A stretch of DNA of 64,000 nt from an uncultured Caryophanales bacterium (GCA_946405105.1 CAMJFY010000002.1:84751-148750); one strand, 5' to 3'; shown: positions 10,128-21,652, counted from the first letter of the stretch. Notes: generated from the letters alone by a model not told the origin. Translations and numbers: made by a program.

Positions 10128-10153
10128 AAAAAGCTATCGGAAGATAGCTTTTT
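10128..10153. terminator. Bidirectional terminator between ftsZ and the coiled-coil gene
   Basis: AAAAAGCTATC / GATAGCTTTTT with a GGAA (GNRA-type) loop. It has A's on one side and T's on the other and can serve both converging genes; the coiled-coil stop codon lies at its edge. Confidence 0.85.
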
Positions 10154-13100
10154 AATTTGCTTTAGCAAGCTCAGCACTTAAGGACTTTTTCTCCTTAGCC
10201 TTTTGATATTTTTCTCTTGCAGTAATTTTTACTAACGCAGTATTATAGTTAACCTCAATAATATTAAGGTTTTTCTTTTCTAATCTAGCCTTAGTATTTA
10301 AATCCTTTTTAGCTTGAACTGACTTAAGATCAAGCTCTTTATTTTTCTGCTTATATGTTTCTCTTAATTCCTTTTCATTAGCCTTTATAGCAGAAGGAAG
10401 ATGATTAATGATAGCTTTACGATTATTAATATAATTCTTTAATGATTCGTTATAGCTTTCCTTTAATCTAATTGTTTCATCAATAATATTTTGTTTAGTT
10501 ATTTCATATTGAGTAGTATGATTTTTTAAGAATTCCTCATAATCAGCCTCAATATCATGTAGGTTATCACCTACAGCATATAATTCAACATAAAATTGAT
10601 TAGTATTTTGCTTCTTAGATAATAATATCTCATTAATTTCTTTCTTATGAGTAATATCATTTCTTCTGATTGTATTATCATAATTCTTTTCTATTTCAGT
10701 CTTCTCATTAATTAAGGTCTTTAAGATATTTTGATCAGTTTGATTATCTTTATTAAATTTCTCCTTAGCCTTTTCATAAATAGAAATACTATTAGATTTA
10801 TATGATTCTAAATCAGATTCATAATTCTCATTTATTTTCTTAATAGAAGCATCATAATTCTCTTGATATTTATTACTGAAAGTAGAAGTATTATTAAATA
10901 ATTGTTCTGTAAGCTCCTTAGAAATAAATCTAATATCTTTCTTATAATTGCCTCTAGCATCTAATTCATCACTAGATTCCTTTTTATTAATGAATTCTTT
11001 TATTTCTTCATGAAGCTTAATAACATTATTGCTATAAAGCTGATATGGAGCATTATCAATATCCTGTTCAGATTTTATAGTATTATATTTCTTACTATAT
11101 TTCTTTTCAATTTCTTCATTTTTCTTAGCTAATTCATCAACCTTTGCCTCAAGATCATTTATAACAATGAGATTAGATTTTAATTCCTTCATATATAATC
11201 TTTCATTTGTTCTCTTTGTTTTCTTTTCATCCTTATTCTTGGCACTTTCATATTGAGATGTAAATAGCTTTAATCTTAAATCATCATTTCTTTGTCTATA
11301 TCTTTCTAATTCATAAACTAAAGCTTCCCTTTGTCTTCTAACGATATCAAGCTCACCATTTAAAACCTTCTTATGGTTTTCAAAATGCTCTTTATATTTG
11401 AAATCATTATCAAACTTAAGATGATGATCTATTTCATTAGAAACTAATTCCTTATATGTATCATTTAAATTATTTAATAATTCTTTGAATTCTTTTTGTA
11501 ATGTAGAAATAAATTTCTTAACGATTCTATTCTTAGTTTCTGTTATATTATCAAATATATAATCAATTATATCATTCCAAGATTTAACCATATTAGAATG
11601 AATAATTATATATGATTGTAATACATTTTGATATTCATCTAATTCAACAATATATTTTTCTCTTAATAACTTAGATTTATTTAAAGAAGTAGTATAATTA
11701 TATTCTTTCTTCAATAACTCTAAATCATTAGTGGCAAAATAATTAATAGAATATTCATCAAATGATGTTTTAGAAACAATCATTTCTAATTGTTTATTTT
11801 GAATTAATATATCTTGTTGTTTCAAAGATTTATATTTATCATTTTGGATTCTGATCTTATTTTTACTATAATCTAATACATTCTTAGAGTTTTTAATATT
11901 TAATTCATATTGATTAATGTTATAGATATCTAATACCTTACATTTTTCAATTTTTAATAAATTACTAACAGTTAGGAAGCTAACCTCTCTATTATATTTT
12001 TCAGTTAAGAATAGGTCATTTAGCTCATTTAATCTTCTAGCAATTTGTATTTCTAATTGATATTTTTTAATAACATCACTTAATGTTTCAATTTGAATTT
12101 GGAATTTAGCATCTATTTCATCTATTTCCTTTTCTATTTCTAGGTTTCTAATAGAAGATTCTAATAATGCCTTATTTGCGTGCTTATTATAAACATTATT
12201 GGCAACAGAAGAATGATAATTATAAACATCTTCATAACCATTATTCTTTTCCTGATAATATTTATTATCTCTTGTCTGTTTTTCAGTAAGTCTAGAGAAG
12301 AAGCTATTTCTAGATATATCTAATAGCTTTTTCTGATACATTTCCTTTTTAGTATTAGATAAATATTCCTTTTCAGCAGATTTAATAATCTTTTCAGTCC
12401 TCTTATCCTCATCTACCATTCTATCGTAGAATATCTTATTAATACGTTTAATTTCTTGTTTAACCTTATTACTATTAGCTTCACTTTCTAAGAATTGCTT
12501 TATAAGCTTTTCTTGTTCAACATGAAGATCATAAATATTATAATATTTATTTTGATTAAGCTCCTGACAATAATTTTCAAATTTTTCACGAATATCTCTT
12601 ATCTTATTATCAAGCTCATTGATGTTTTTAACGAAATCCTTATTAGCTTTAAAGTTTTGAGCCTTATAATCGTTATTGCTTTTTTCTTTTTCAACATTAT
12701 CTTTATTTTGAGCTTCAGTATATGTATTTCTATAAACAGATATCTTATCATTTTTCTCATTACTCAATTCCTTTATCTGGTTATTAAGAAGTACATATTC
12801 CTGTCTCTTTTTATTATTTAATTCAATTTTTGCTTCATTATATTCTTTTTGTTTATTTTCAATTAATTCATTTTTCTCATCAATAACTAAATTATATGAT
12901 TCAACTAATGCGTTAAAATTATCATGATTTGTACGCATGTTTTTATCATATTCAGCTTTTACTTTTTCTAATTGAAGCTCAAGCTGAGAATTAAATGTAT
13001 CAATATTAGAATTATATGATGATTTAGCAACGCCAATTTGGTACGCAAATCTATTGATATTATCTTTATATTCTATTTCAAACATATCGATATTTTGATT

Positions 13101-13499
13101 AGAAGAATCAACATAGAAGCTAATATCATTTAATGTTTCAAATTCACTTTTTTCATATTGCTTTTTCAATGCATTTAATTCAGATTTAGATGTTTTTATT
13201 TTTTCATCTAATTCCTTTTTAATAGTAGATTGTTTACCTTTTAGATCATTATTTCTTTGTTTTTCTAGCTTATAATAATCTGATAGAATTTTATTAAAGC
13301 TTTCATCAAGCTTGTTTTTTCTTTTTTCGTAAGTGTTAACTTCATTTATAGATTCATCATAATTTTCATTAAAAATCTTAGTAATTTCTTCAATAATATC
13401 AAGAGTAAAAGGAGCTTTATCATCTAAAAGCTTATATTCCTTGATGAATTCTTCAACTTTAGTATTAAATTTTATTAAGCATTCATCGAAACTTTTCAT
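10152..13499 (-). CDS. Giant coiled-coil protein (1115 residues), family unknown
   Basis: Almost the whole length is predicted coiled coil by eye: heptad-like patterns rich in Lys, Glu, Asn and Leu/Ile, with few Pro or Gly. I see no Walker motifs, so it is not an SMC or RecN ATPase, and no signal peptide or membrane segment, so it should be cytoplasmic. The C-terminus ends in a basic stretch (ARLEKKN...KITAREKYQKAKEKK). The start ATG 13499 follows GGGGTGA at 6 bases; the GTG at 13508 lies in that SD. It converges on ftsZ. A filament-forming or division-associated scaffold is possible but is only inference. Confidence 0.85.
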   Translation of the reverse strand: MKSFDECLIKFNTKVEEFIKEYKLLDDKAPFTLDIIEEITKIFNENYDESINEVNTYEKRKNKLDESFNKILSDYYKLEKQRNNDLKGKQSTIKKELDEKIKTSKSELNALKKQYEKSEFETLNDISFYVDSSNQNIDMFEIEYKDNINRFAYQIGVAKSSYNSNIDTFNSQLELQLEKVKAEYDKNMRTNHDNFNALVESYNLVIDEKNELIENKQKEYNEAKIELNNKKRQEYVLLNNQIKELSNEKNDKISVYRNTYTEAQNKDNVEKEKSNNDYKAQNFKANKDFVKNINELDNKIRDIREKFENYCQELNQNKYYNIYDLHVEQEKLIKQFLESEANSNKVKQEIKRINKIFYDRMVDEDKRTEKIIKSAEKEYLSNTKKEMYQKKLLDISRNSFFSRLTEKQTRDNKYYQEKNNGYEDVYNYHSSVANNVYNKHANKALLESSIRNLEIEKEIDEIDAKFQIQIETLSDVIKKYQLEIQIARRLNELNDLFLTEKYNREVSFLTVSNLLKIEKCKVLDIYNINQYELNIKNSKNVLDYSKNKIRIQNDKYKSLKQQDILIQNKQLEMIVSKTSFDEYSINYFATNDLELLKKEYNYTTSLNKSKLLREKYIVELDEYQNVLQSYIIIHSNMVKSWNDIIDYIFDNITETKNRIVKKFISTLQKEFKELLNNLNDTYKELVSNEIDHHLKFDNDFKYKEHFENHKKVLNGELDIVRRQREALVYELERYRQRNDDLRLKLFTSQYESAKNKDEKKTKRTNERLYMKELKSNLIVINDLEAKVDELAKKNEEIEKKYSKKYNTIKSEQDIDNAPYQLYSNNVIKLHEEIKEFINKKESSDELDARGNYKKDIRFISKELTEQLFNNTSTFSNKYQENYDASIKKINENYESDLESYKSNSISIYEKAKEKFNKDNQTDQNILKTLINEKTEIEKNYDNTIRRNDITHKKEINEILLSKKQNTNQFYVELYAVGDNLHDIEADYEEFLKNHTTQYEITKQNIIDETIRLKESYNESLKNYINNRKAIINHLPSAIKANEKELRETYKQKNKELDLKSVQAKKDLNTKARLEKKNLNIIEVNYNTALVKITAREKYQKAKEKKSLSAELAKAN

Positions 13500-13526
13500 G
13501 ATTTTCACCCCATAAAATTTAATTAT

Positions 13527-13555
13527 ATTATATAATTAAAACGCCTTTTAGTAAA
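13527..13555 (-). promoter_or_regulatory. Promoter of the coiled-coil gene
   Basis: On the minus strand TTTACT, a 17-base spacer and TATAAT, about 28 bases before the start codon region. Confidence 0.65.
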
Positions 13556-13621
13556 GATTTTGGCAAAAACTATAAAAATTATTTTTTTCTAAAAAAATTT
13601 ATTTTAAATTAAATAATATTT

Positions 13622-13657
13622 CTTTTTATAAAAATAAATATATATTTTTATAAAAAG
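13622..13657. repeat. Perfect 15-bp inverted repeat in the coiled-coil/ruvA intergenic region
   Basis: Arms CTTTTTATAAAAATA and TATTTTTATAAAAAG with a 6-base loop. It lies in a very AT-rich 240-base stretch between divergent genes. It is not followed by a T run that would make it a clear terminator. Confidence 0.7.
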
Positions 13658-13726
13658 TCATCTAAAAAGTGGAATGTAATATTATATTTAATAATATTAA
13701 AGTCATTTTATATGCTTTAATTTTAG

Positions 13727-13752
13727 CCTCCTTTATGATATGATTAAGGAGG
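13727..13752 (+). promoter_or_regulatory. Hairpin that hides the ruvA ribosome binding site
   Basis: CCTCCTT (13727-13733) can pair perfectly with AAGGAGG (13746-13752), the SD of ruvA, across a 12-base loop. When folded, the SD of the first gene of ruvAB-queA-ppi-tgt would be closed. Confidence 0.55.
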
Positions 13753-13760
13753 TGATTAAA

Positions 13761-14327
13761 ATGTATGGTTATATAAAAGGAAAGCTAACAAAAATAACTC
13801 CAAAATATATAATTTGTGAGAATAATGGAATAGGATATTTAATTACAGTTGCTAATCCATATAATTACAAATTAAATGAGGATTATACAATATATACATA
13901 TCAAGCAGTAAGAGAAGATTCTATAGATTTATATGGATTTTTACATGAAGATGAAAAAGAACTTTTTTTAAAGCTTATTAGTGTTTCTGGAATCGGACCT
14001 AAGAGTGCTCTATCTATTTTAGCATCAGGAAGCGTTAAAGAAATAGTTAACGCTATTGAATCTAGAAATGATAAATATTTAAGAAAATTCCCTGGCATTG
14101 GCCAAAAGGCAAGTCAACAAATTATATTAGATTTAGTTGGAAAGCTATCATTTACAGATGAAGAGGATGGTATTATTAAATCATCATCTAATTTATCAGA
14201 TGTAGAGGATGCCCTAATCGCACTTGGTTATGGAAAGAAAGAAATTACTAAGATAATTGCAAAGCTAGATCCAAGCCAGGATGTTGCAGTATTAGTTAAG
14301 GAAGCTTTAAGACAGCTAGTTAAGTAG
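13761..14327 (+). CDS. ruvA: Holliday junction branch migration protein RuvA
   Basis: RuvA binds four-way junctions and loads RuvB. The OB domain starts MYGYIKGKL; two helix-hairpin-helix motifs follow ([12 protein letters not shown] and [13 protein letters not shown]), and a C-terminal helical domain ends the 188-residue chain. The ATG at 13761 follows AAGGAGGTGATTAAA; the ATG at 13740 lies upstream of that SD and is not used. First gene of the operon to tgt. Confidence 0.97.
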   Translation: MYGYIKGKLTKITPKYIICENNGIGYLITVANPYNYKLNEDYTIYTYQAVREDSIDLYGFLHEDEKELFLKLISVSGIGPKSALSILASGSVKEIVNAIESRNDKYLRKFPGIGQKASQQIILDLVGKLSFTDEEDGIIKSSSNLSDVEDALIALGYGKKEITKIIAKLDPSQDVAVLVKEALRQLVK

Positions 14328-14335
14328 GAGAAATT

Positions 14336-15355
14336 ATGAGTGATTTAGAAAATAGAGTTGTTGATCCAAATGAGCAATTAGATGATGAATCAGAAGAATT
14401 ATCACTAAGACCTCAAAAACTAACTGAATATATAGGTCAAAAGGAAGCTAAAGAAATGCTTGAGGTCTATATTAAGGCTGCCTTAAAAAGAAATGAAGCA
14501 CTTGATCATACATTATTATATGGACCTCCAGGACTAGGTAAAACTACATTAGCTCAAATTATCGCAAATGAGCTTGGAGTTAACATGAAGGTTGTTTCGG
14601 GTCCGGCGATTGAAAGAAGTGGAGATTTAGCTGCCGTATTATCAACATTAGAGGAGGGTGATGTATTATTCATTGATGAAATACATAGACTTCCTAGATA
14701 TGTTGAAGAGGTGTTATATAGTGCAATGGAGGATTATCAGCTAGATATTATGGTTGGTAAGGATTCACAAGCAAGAAGCATAAGAGTTGACCTACCTCCT
14801 TTTACTCTTGTTGGAGCAACAACAAGATTTGGTGATTTATCTGCCCCACTAAGAGATAGATTTGGTGTTGTATTAAGATTAGATTATTATACAGTTGATG
14901 AATTAAACGCTATTGTTTCAAGAACTGCGAGAGTTCATGAGACAAAGATTGATTTAAATGCCTCAATTGAGCTAGCGATGCGTTCTCGTGGAACTCCAAG
15001 AATTGCGAATAGATTATTTAGAAGAGTTAGAGATTTCGCAGATGTAAAGAATAATGGTGAAATTACAATTGATATTTGTAAGGAAGCATTATCTAAGTTA
15101 GGAATTGATAATGATGGCTTAGATTATACTGATTATAGATATTTAAGAGCTATTGTTGAAACATTTAATGGTGGACCTGTAGGTGTTGAATCACTTGCGG
15201 CAACTATATCAGAGGAGGTTTCTACAATAGAAGATGTATATGAGCCTTATTTATTACAGGAGGGCTATATTAAGCGTTCTAATCGTGGACGTATGGCAAC
15301 CGAAAAAGCTTATAACAAGCTTGGAGTAAAATTTTATAAGGGCATTTTTGCATAG
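14336..15355 (+). CDS. ruvB: Holliday junction helicase RuvB
   Basis: AAA+ motor of branch migration. [11 protein letters not shown], Walker [13 protein letters not shown], Walker [10 protein letters not shown], sensor I GATTR and the winged-helix C-terminus ([12 protein letters not shown]) are all present. It has 339 residues. It starts 8 bases after ruvA in the standard pair; ruvC is not in the window. Confidence 0.98.
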   Translation: MSDLENRVVDPNEQLDDESEELSLRPQKLTEYIGQKEAKEMLEVYIKAALKRNEALDHTLLYGPPGLGKTTLAQIIANELGVNMKVVSGPAIERSGDLAAVLSTLEEGDVLFIDEIHRLPRYVEEVLYSAMEDYQLDIMVGKDSQARSIRVDLPPFTLVGATTRFGDLSAPLRDRFGVVLRLDYYTVDELNAIVSRTARVHETKIDLNASIELAMRSRGTPRIANRLFRRVRDFADVKNNGEITIDICKEALSKLGIDNDGLDYTDYRYLRAIVETFNGGPVGVESLAATISEEVSTIEDVYEPYLLQEGYIKRSNRGRMATEKAYNKLGVKFYKGIFA

Positions 15356-15363
15356 AGGTTATT

Positions 15364-16392
15364 ATGCTAAAGACAACAGATTATGACTATTTTTTACCAG
15401 AGGAATTGATAGCTCAAACTCCATTAAATGATAGAAGTTCATCAAGATTAATGGTATTAAATAGAGAAAAGAAGACAATTGAACATAAACATTTTTATGA
15501 TATTGTAGATAGATTAAGCGAAAATGATGTATTAGTTATAAATGATACAAAGGTTATTCCTGCAAGATTAATTGGTCATAAGGAGGAAACTGGAGCTGTA
15601 ATAGAGGTATTGTTATTAAAGGATTTAGGAAACAATATTTGGCAAACTCTAGCTAAGCCTCAAAAAAGAGTTAAGATTGGAACAATTATTTCTTTTGGTG
15701 AAGGATTATTAAAGGCTAAATGTATTGAGCTTTTAGATATGGGTATTTGTAAATTTGAATTAATATATGATGGTATTTTAGTAGAAATATTAGATAAGCT
15801 TGGTGAAATGCCACTACCACCATATATTCATGAAAAATTACAAGATAAAAATAGATATCAAACAGTATATGCTAAAAACCCAGGATCAGCAGCCGCACCT
15901 ACTGCAGGATTACATTTTACACCTGAAATATTAGAAAAGATTAAGAATAAAGGTATTCAAATTATTCCTGTTACATTACATGTAGGTCTTGGAACATTTA
16001 GACCTGTAACAGAAGAGGATGCCTCAAAGCATGAAATGCATAGTGAATATTATGAAATATCAGAAGAATCTGCAAGATTATTAAATGAAGCTAAGGCTAA
16101 TGGAAAAAGAATTATTTCTGTAGGTACAACATCTACAAGAACATTAGAATCAGCAATTCATGATGATGGATTATTTTATCCTGAATGTAAGAACACAAAT
16201 ATCTTTATTTATCCAGGATATAAATTTAAGGCTATTGATGCCCTAATTACTAATTTCCATTTACCAAAATCAACATTAATTATGCTAGTTAGTGCATTAG
16301 CTGGTAGAGAATTTATTTTAATGGCCTATGAGGAAGCTGTAAAGGAAAGATATAGATTTTTCTCATTTGGAGATGCAATGTTTATAGAATAG
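15364..16392 (+). CDS. queA: S-adenosylmethionine:tRNA ribosyltransferase-isomerase QueA
   Basis: QueA transfers the ribosyl part of SAM to preQ1 in tRNA, giving epoxyqueuosine. Recognised by [25 protein letters not shown], the GAVIEVLLL segment, [13 protein letters not shown] and [14 protein letters not shown]. It has 342 residues. It sits 8 bases after ruvB and in the same transcript as tgt, the preceding enzyme in queuosine formation. Confidence 0.97.
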   Translation: MLKTTDYDYFLPEELIAQTPLNDRSSSRLMVLNREKKTIEHKHFYDIVDRLSENDVLVINDTKVIPARLIGHKEETGAVIEVLLLKDLGNNIWQTLAKPQKRVKIGTIISFGEGLLKAKCIELLDMGICKFELIYDGILVEILDKLGEMPLPPYIHEKLQDKNRYQTVYAKNPGSAAAPTAGLHFTPEILEKIKNKGIQIIPVTLHVGLGTFRPVTEEDASKHEMHSEYYEISEESARLLNEAKANGKRIISVGTTSTRTLESAIHDDGLFYPECKNTNIFIYPGYKFKAIDALITNFHLPKSTLIMLVSALAGREFILMAYEEAVKERYRFFSFGDAMFIE

Positions 16393-16405
16393 AGAGGACA
16401 ATAAT

Positions 16406-18039
<1,634 letters not shown>

Positions 18040-18042
18040 TAT

Positions 18043-18078
18043 ATACCCATTAGGCTTACATGCTTAATGGGTATTTTC
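18043..18078 (+). terminator. Terminator after tgt
   Basis: Stem ATACCCATTAGGC / GCTTAATGGGTAT (one mismatch), 6-base loop, then TTTTC. Confidence 0.85.
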
Positions 18079-18169
18079 TTTAAAATTATAAAAATATCAT
18101 TATTTAAAGGTAATTTTAGAAATTAATTATAAAAATTAGTATTTTGTTTTATTTGTTTCTTTACTTTTA

Positions 18170-18198
18170 TTGATAAAAAATAAAATTTTTTATATAAT
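18170..18198 (+). promoter_or_regulatory. Promoter of the EIIB-like/HPr pair
   Basis: TTGATA, 17 bases, TATAAT, shortly before the TTAGGAG SD at 18207. Confidence 0.75.
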
Positions 18199-18221
18199 AT
18201 ATTTAGTTAGGAGTGATTGAT

Positions 18222-18593
18222 TTGACCAACCTTACTTTTTTAAATTTCTTCACTGACAATCCATGGATATTTATAATAATTGGTGCAGTACTAATTGTCA
18301 TTGTGGTTTTATTCCTTTTAATATTCCTAAAGAAGAAGGATAAAAAGGGTCCAAAGATTGATGATGAATTTATTTCAAATTTATTATCATTATTAGGTGA
18401 AGTAGAAAACATAACAGATGTAAATGTTGATAATGGAAGATTAAAGATTTCCGTTAATGATTTGGATAAAGTTAATTTAGAGGGTATCAAGGCTGTAGCA
18501 ACTTCAGGAGTCTTTGTTACAGGTAATATAATAAAAACATTGTTTAGATTAGATTCCGAAACAATTAAAAAAGCATTAGATGCTAGATTATAG
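18222..18593 (+). CDS. Membrane-anchored EIIB-like domain protein lacking the phospho-cysteine
   Basis: About 123 residues: one N-terminal membrane helix (WIFIIIGAVLIVIVVLFLLIFL), a basic KKKDKKG stop-transfer, then a domain resembling glucose-family PTS EIIB (ISNLLSLLGEVENITDV, then GRLKISVND, then SGVFVTGNIIKTLF). In true EIIB the loop before the RL is a Cys (CxTRLR); here it reads VDNGRLKI with no Cys, so phosphotransfer through this domain should not occur. The TTG at 18222 is preferred because TAGGAG lies 9 bases upstream; GTG 18213 overlaps that SD. It is directly upstream of ptsH. Confidence 0.7.
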   Translation: MTNLTFLNFFTDNPWIFIIIGAVLIVIVVLFLLIFLKKKDKKGPKIDDEFISNLLSLLGEVENITDVNVDNGRLKISVNDLDKVNLEGIKAVATSGVFVTGNIIKTLFRLDSETIKKALDARL

Positions 18594-18605
18594 GGGTTGA
18601 ATAGT

Positions 18606-18878
18606 ATGGTAAGAAAGAGCTTTAGAATAACTAATGAACAAGGAATTCATGCAAGACCTGCAACAACACTAGTAAAGGTTGCGATGGACTTCAAATCTGA
18701 TATAAGCCTTACTGCTTTAAAGAAGACAGTAGATTTTAAATCGATAATGGGTGTTATGTCACTTGGAATTTATAGTGGAACAGTAATTGAAATTAAATGC
18801 GATGGTGAGGATGAGGTTGATGCTCTAAACGCAATTTCAAAAGAAATATCTACATTACAGCTTGGAAGAGAAATCTAA
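18606..18878 (+). CDS. ptsH: Phosphocarrier protein HPr
   Basis: HPr passes phosphate from enzyme I to sugar EII proteins. The active-site His is in GIHARPATTLV and the regulatory Ser in FKSIMGVMSLG, so both PTS transfer and HPr-kinase control look possible. About 90 residues. ATG 18606 follows AGGGG at about 10 bases; TTG 18597 is an alternative. It starts 12 bases after the EIIB-like gene; enzyme I (ptsI) is not next to it. Confidence 0.95.
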   Translation: MVRKSFRITNEQGIHARPATTLVKVAMDFKSDISLTALKKTVDFKSIMGVMSLGIYSGTVIEIKCDGEDEVDALNAISKEISTLQLGREI

Positions 18879-18887
18879 TTAAAATTG

Positions 18888-18930
18888 AAACAAAATAAAT
18901 TACGGCAATTTATTTTGTTTTATTTTTTTA
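18888..18930 (+). terminator. Terminator after ptsH
   Basis: AAACAAAATAAATT / AATTTATTTTGTTT around ACGGC, followed by a T-rich tail. Confidence 0.8.
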
Positions 18931-18940
18931 TGAGGTCATT

Positions 18941-20284
18941 ATGAATTTTCAAAATAAATTAGAAAAATATAAGGATAAGGCATTAAATATGCTAGAAGCC
19001 TTAATTTCATATCCTTCAGTATTAGATAAATATAATCCTGAAAGCATTGCTCCATTTGGTAATAATTTAAATGAATGCTTAAGCTTTGTATTGGATTATG
19101 CCATAAAGGATGGCTTTAATACCTTTAATGCTGCTAATTATGCTGGACATATAGAATATGGTAGTGGAAATGAAATATTAGGTATTTTAGCTCATTTAGA
19201 TGTAGTGCCTGTAAATGAATCAGAATGGGATTCAAATCCTTTTAAATTAGATATAAGAAATAATAAAATGTATGCGAGAGGAATAATGGATGATAAAGGT
19301 CCATTTGTTGCCTCATATATTGCATTAAAAATGCTAAAGGATGAAGGATATATTTCTAATAAAAGAATTAGATTAATATTTGGATTAGATGAGGAATCAG
19401 GATCTAGATGTATTAAAAAATATTTTACATTACAGCCTGAGCCTAATCTTGCATTTTCACCAGATGCTGAATTTCCATTAATTCATGGTGAAAAGGGAAT
19501 TATTAGCTATGATATATTAGTTGATGATAATATCATTATAGAATTTGATGCCGGAGATAGATATAATATCGTTCCATCAGAAGCTAAAATGAAAATTAAT
19601 TTAAATTTAGATAAAGAATTTAATAATTATCTAAATGATAATAATTATAATGGTAAAATAGAGGACGGCTATTATATAGCGTATGGTAAGGCAACACATG
19701 CAATGTGCCCTGAAAATGGTATTAACGCAGCCTATATTTTATTTGATTTCTTAAATAAATATACAGATTCAAAATTAGCTAGATTTGTATCTAATTATTA
19801 TTTATTTGATGTTAATGGTAAAAAAGCTAATTATTATGATACTGATTTAGAGTTAGGTAATCTAACATCTAATTTTGCAGTAGTTAAGATTAATAATTAT
19901 AAAGGAAAAATAGGTATTAATTGTCGTGTTCCTAAAGATAATGATTTTGATTTAATCAAATCAAGTGTAGAAGCTATATCAAAGGAATATGGTTATAAAT
20001 ATGAATTATTATCTAAATCTAATTCACACTATATACCAAAAAATTCAGATTTAGTAACAAAACTAATGGAAGCCTACAAGGAAGCAACAGGTGATATGTT
20101 AGGCGAGCCATTTACAATCGGTGGTGGAACATATGCTAGAGAATGCAAATATGCAGTAGCGTTTGGACCATTATTTCCAGAAAGAGAGGATGTTTGTCAT
20201 ATTGCAAATGAATATATGTATTTAGATGACTTTTATAAGCTAATCGAAATATATTATTATGCAATATTAAAACTAACAAAATAA
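18941..20284 (+). CDS. pepV: M20 family dipeptidase, PepV-like
   Basis: Zinc dipeptidase that releases amino acids from dipeptides in the cytoplasm. Metal ligands are visible in LAHLDVVPV, MDDKGP and DEESGS, with a GEKGIISYDI lid region and GGGTYAREC near the C-terminus. It has 447 residues, close to the PepV/DapE-like size. It begins a run of tightly linked genes and overlaps the trmB start by one base. Confidence 0.92.
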   Translation: MNFQNKLEKYKDKALNMLEALISYPSVLDKYNPESIAPFGNNLNECLSFVLDYAIKDGFNTFNAANYAGHIEYGSGNEILGILAHLDVVPVNESEWDSNPFKLDIRNNKMYARGIMDDKGPFVASYIALKMLKDEGYISNKRIRLIFGLDEESGSRCIKKYFTLQPEPNLAFSPDAEFPLIHGEKGIISYDILVDDNIIIEFDAGDRYNIVPSEAKMKINLNLDKEFNNYLNDNNYNGKIEDGYYIAYGKATHAMCPENGINAAYILFDFLNKYTDSKLARFVSNYYLFDVNGKKANYYDTDLELGNLTSNFAVVKINNYKGKIGINCRVPKDNDFDLIKSSVEAISKEYGYKYELLSKSNSHYIPKNSDLVTKLMEAYKEATGDMLGEPFTIGGGTYARECKYAVAFGPLFPEREDVCHIANEYMYLDDFYKLIEIYYYAILKLTK

Positions 20285-20937
20285 TGAGATTAAGAAAAGT
20301 TAAAAACGCAAAGGAAAGATTAGAACAAAATAATAATTCATTTTACATTTCTAACCCTGAAGAATATAAAGGTAAATGGAATGAATTATTTAATAACGAT
20401 AATCCAATCCATATTGAAATAGGCTGTGGTAAGGGTCAATTTATATCTACCCTTGCAGCTTTAAATCCAGATATCAATTATATTGCTATAGAAAAATTTG
20501 ATTCAGTATTATTAAGATGTCTAGAAAAGGTATTAGATTCAAATTTATCTAATTTAAAGCTATGTGTATTAGATGCTCAAATGATATCTAATTATTTCTC
20601 ACAAGAAGAGGTAAAAAGAATTTATTTGAATTTTAGTGATCCATGGCCAAAGAAGCATCATGCAAAAAGAAGATTAACATCTCCATTATTCTTAGATGAA
20701 TATAAAAAGATATTACCTAAAAAGGATGGAGAAATATTCTTTAAAACTGATAATAGAGGATTATTTGAATATTCATTAGAATCAATTTCAAATAATGGAT
20801 ATTCTATATCTAATATTTCTTTAGATTTACATAAGGATATAGAAAAATATCCAGATAATATTACAACAGAATTTGAAGATAAATGGTCTAAGCTAGGACC
20901 AATTTATCGTTTAGAAGCAAGAATTAAAGGAGAATAA
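20284..20937 (+). CDS. trmB: tRNA (guanine-N7)-methyltransferase TrmB
   Basis: Methylates G46 of tRNAs using SAM. The SAM site is IEIGCGKGQFI, and the family motif FSDPWPKKHHAKRRLT is complete. 217 residues, normal. The ATG overlaps the pepV stop (TAATG). Confidence 0.97.
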   Translation: MRLRKVKNAKERLEQNNNSFYISNPEEYKGKWNELFNNDNPIHIEIGCGKGQFISTLAALNPDINYIAIEKFDSVLLRCLEKVLDSNLSNLKLCVLDAQMISNYFSQEEVKRIYLNFSDPWPKKHHAKRRLTSPLFLDEYKKILPKKDGEIFFKTDNRGLFEYSLESISNNGYSISNISLDLHKDIEKYPDNITTEFEDKWSKLGPIYRLEARIKGE

Positions 20938-20938
20938 T

Positions 20939-21652
20939 ATGGTTACTTTCTGTCTTATTGGTGGAAAAATTAATAAAGAAGAATTATCCAATAGGATAGA
21001 AAATCATTTATTAGAATTATCTAATAAGAGTAAGCCTAAGGTTCTATATTTTCCATTTGCGGCAAAGAATTATAAAAAATCTAATGATAGATTTATGAAG
21101 CTAATGAATAATTTAAATGCTGATATTTATTATATGGATTTAGATTCATTAAATCATTTTGATAAATTATTAAATGAAGCTGATATTTTAAATATTGGTG
21201 GAGGAGTATCAGATGATTTAATAAGCCTTTTTAAGGAAAAGGAATTAGATAAAATATTATATAAATATTTAAATACAAATAAGATATATGCTGGTTCATC
21301 AGCTGGGGCTATGCTTTATTGTAAGGCGTGTATGGGAGATAAGGATATGTATACTGATAATTTCCATAATTATAATTACAAAATGGTTATGGGCCTTGGT
21401 ATATTAAATTTAAGCATTTGTCCTCATTATCAAAATGAAGATTTAATTATTTATAATGATGAAATAAAGAAATATGATTATGACGCATTTGGAATCGAAG
21501 AGGATTCTGCAGTTATAATCAAGGATAATCATTTTTATATAATAAAGGAAGAAAAGAAGATGAGTGTTTATTATTTTAATAAAAATGATTATATTATGAA
21601 TGATTTAAAGGAGGGTATTATATATGAAAAAGATGGCGGTTTTAGGTCCTAA
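20939..21652 (+). CDS. S51 family (dipeptidase E-like) serine peptidase
   Basis: A 237-residue protein with the peptidase S51 layout: IGGG near residue 87, the nucleophile elbow AGSSAGAM, a CPHYQNED segment with the probable His, and GIEEDSAVII near the C-terminus. Relatives split Asp-X dipeptides or cyanophycin-derived peptides; the substrate here is unknown. Begins one base after trmB and overlaps pheA by 29 bases in another frame. Confidence 0.8.
   Translation: MVTFCLIGGKINKEELSNRIENHLLELSNKSKPKVLYFPFAAKNYKKSNDRFMKLMNNLNADIYYMDLDSLNHFDKLLNEADILNIGGGVSDDLISLFKEKELDKILYKYLNTNKIYAGSSAGAMLYCKACMGDKDMYTDNFHNYNYKMVMGLGILNLSICPHYQNEDLIIYNDEIKKYDYDAFGIEEDSAVIIKDNHFYIIKEEKKMSVYYFNKNDYIMNDLKEGIIYEKDGGFRS

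Noticed and set aside
12495..12821. Plus-strand open frame of 108 codons
   Set aside because: It is antisense to the coiled-coil gene, consists of repeated Ile/Phe/Leu from AT-rich complement, and has no SD.
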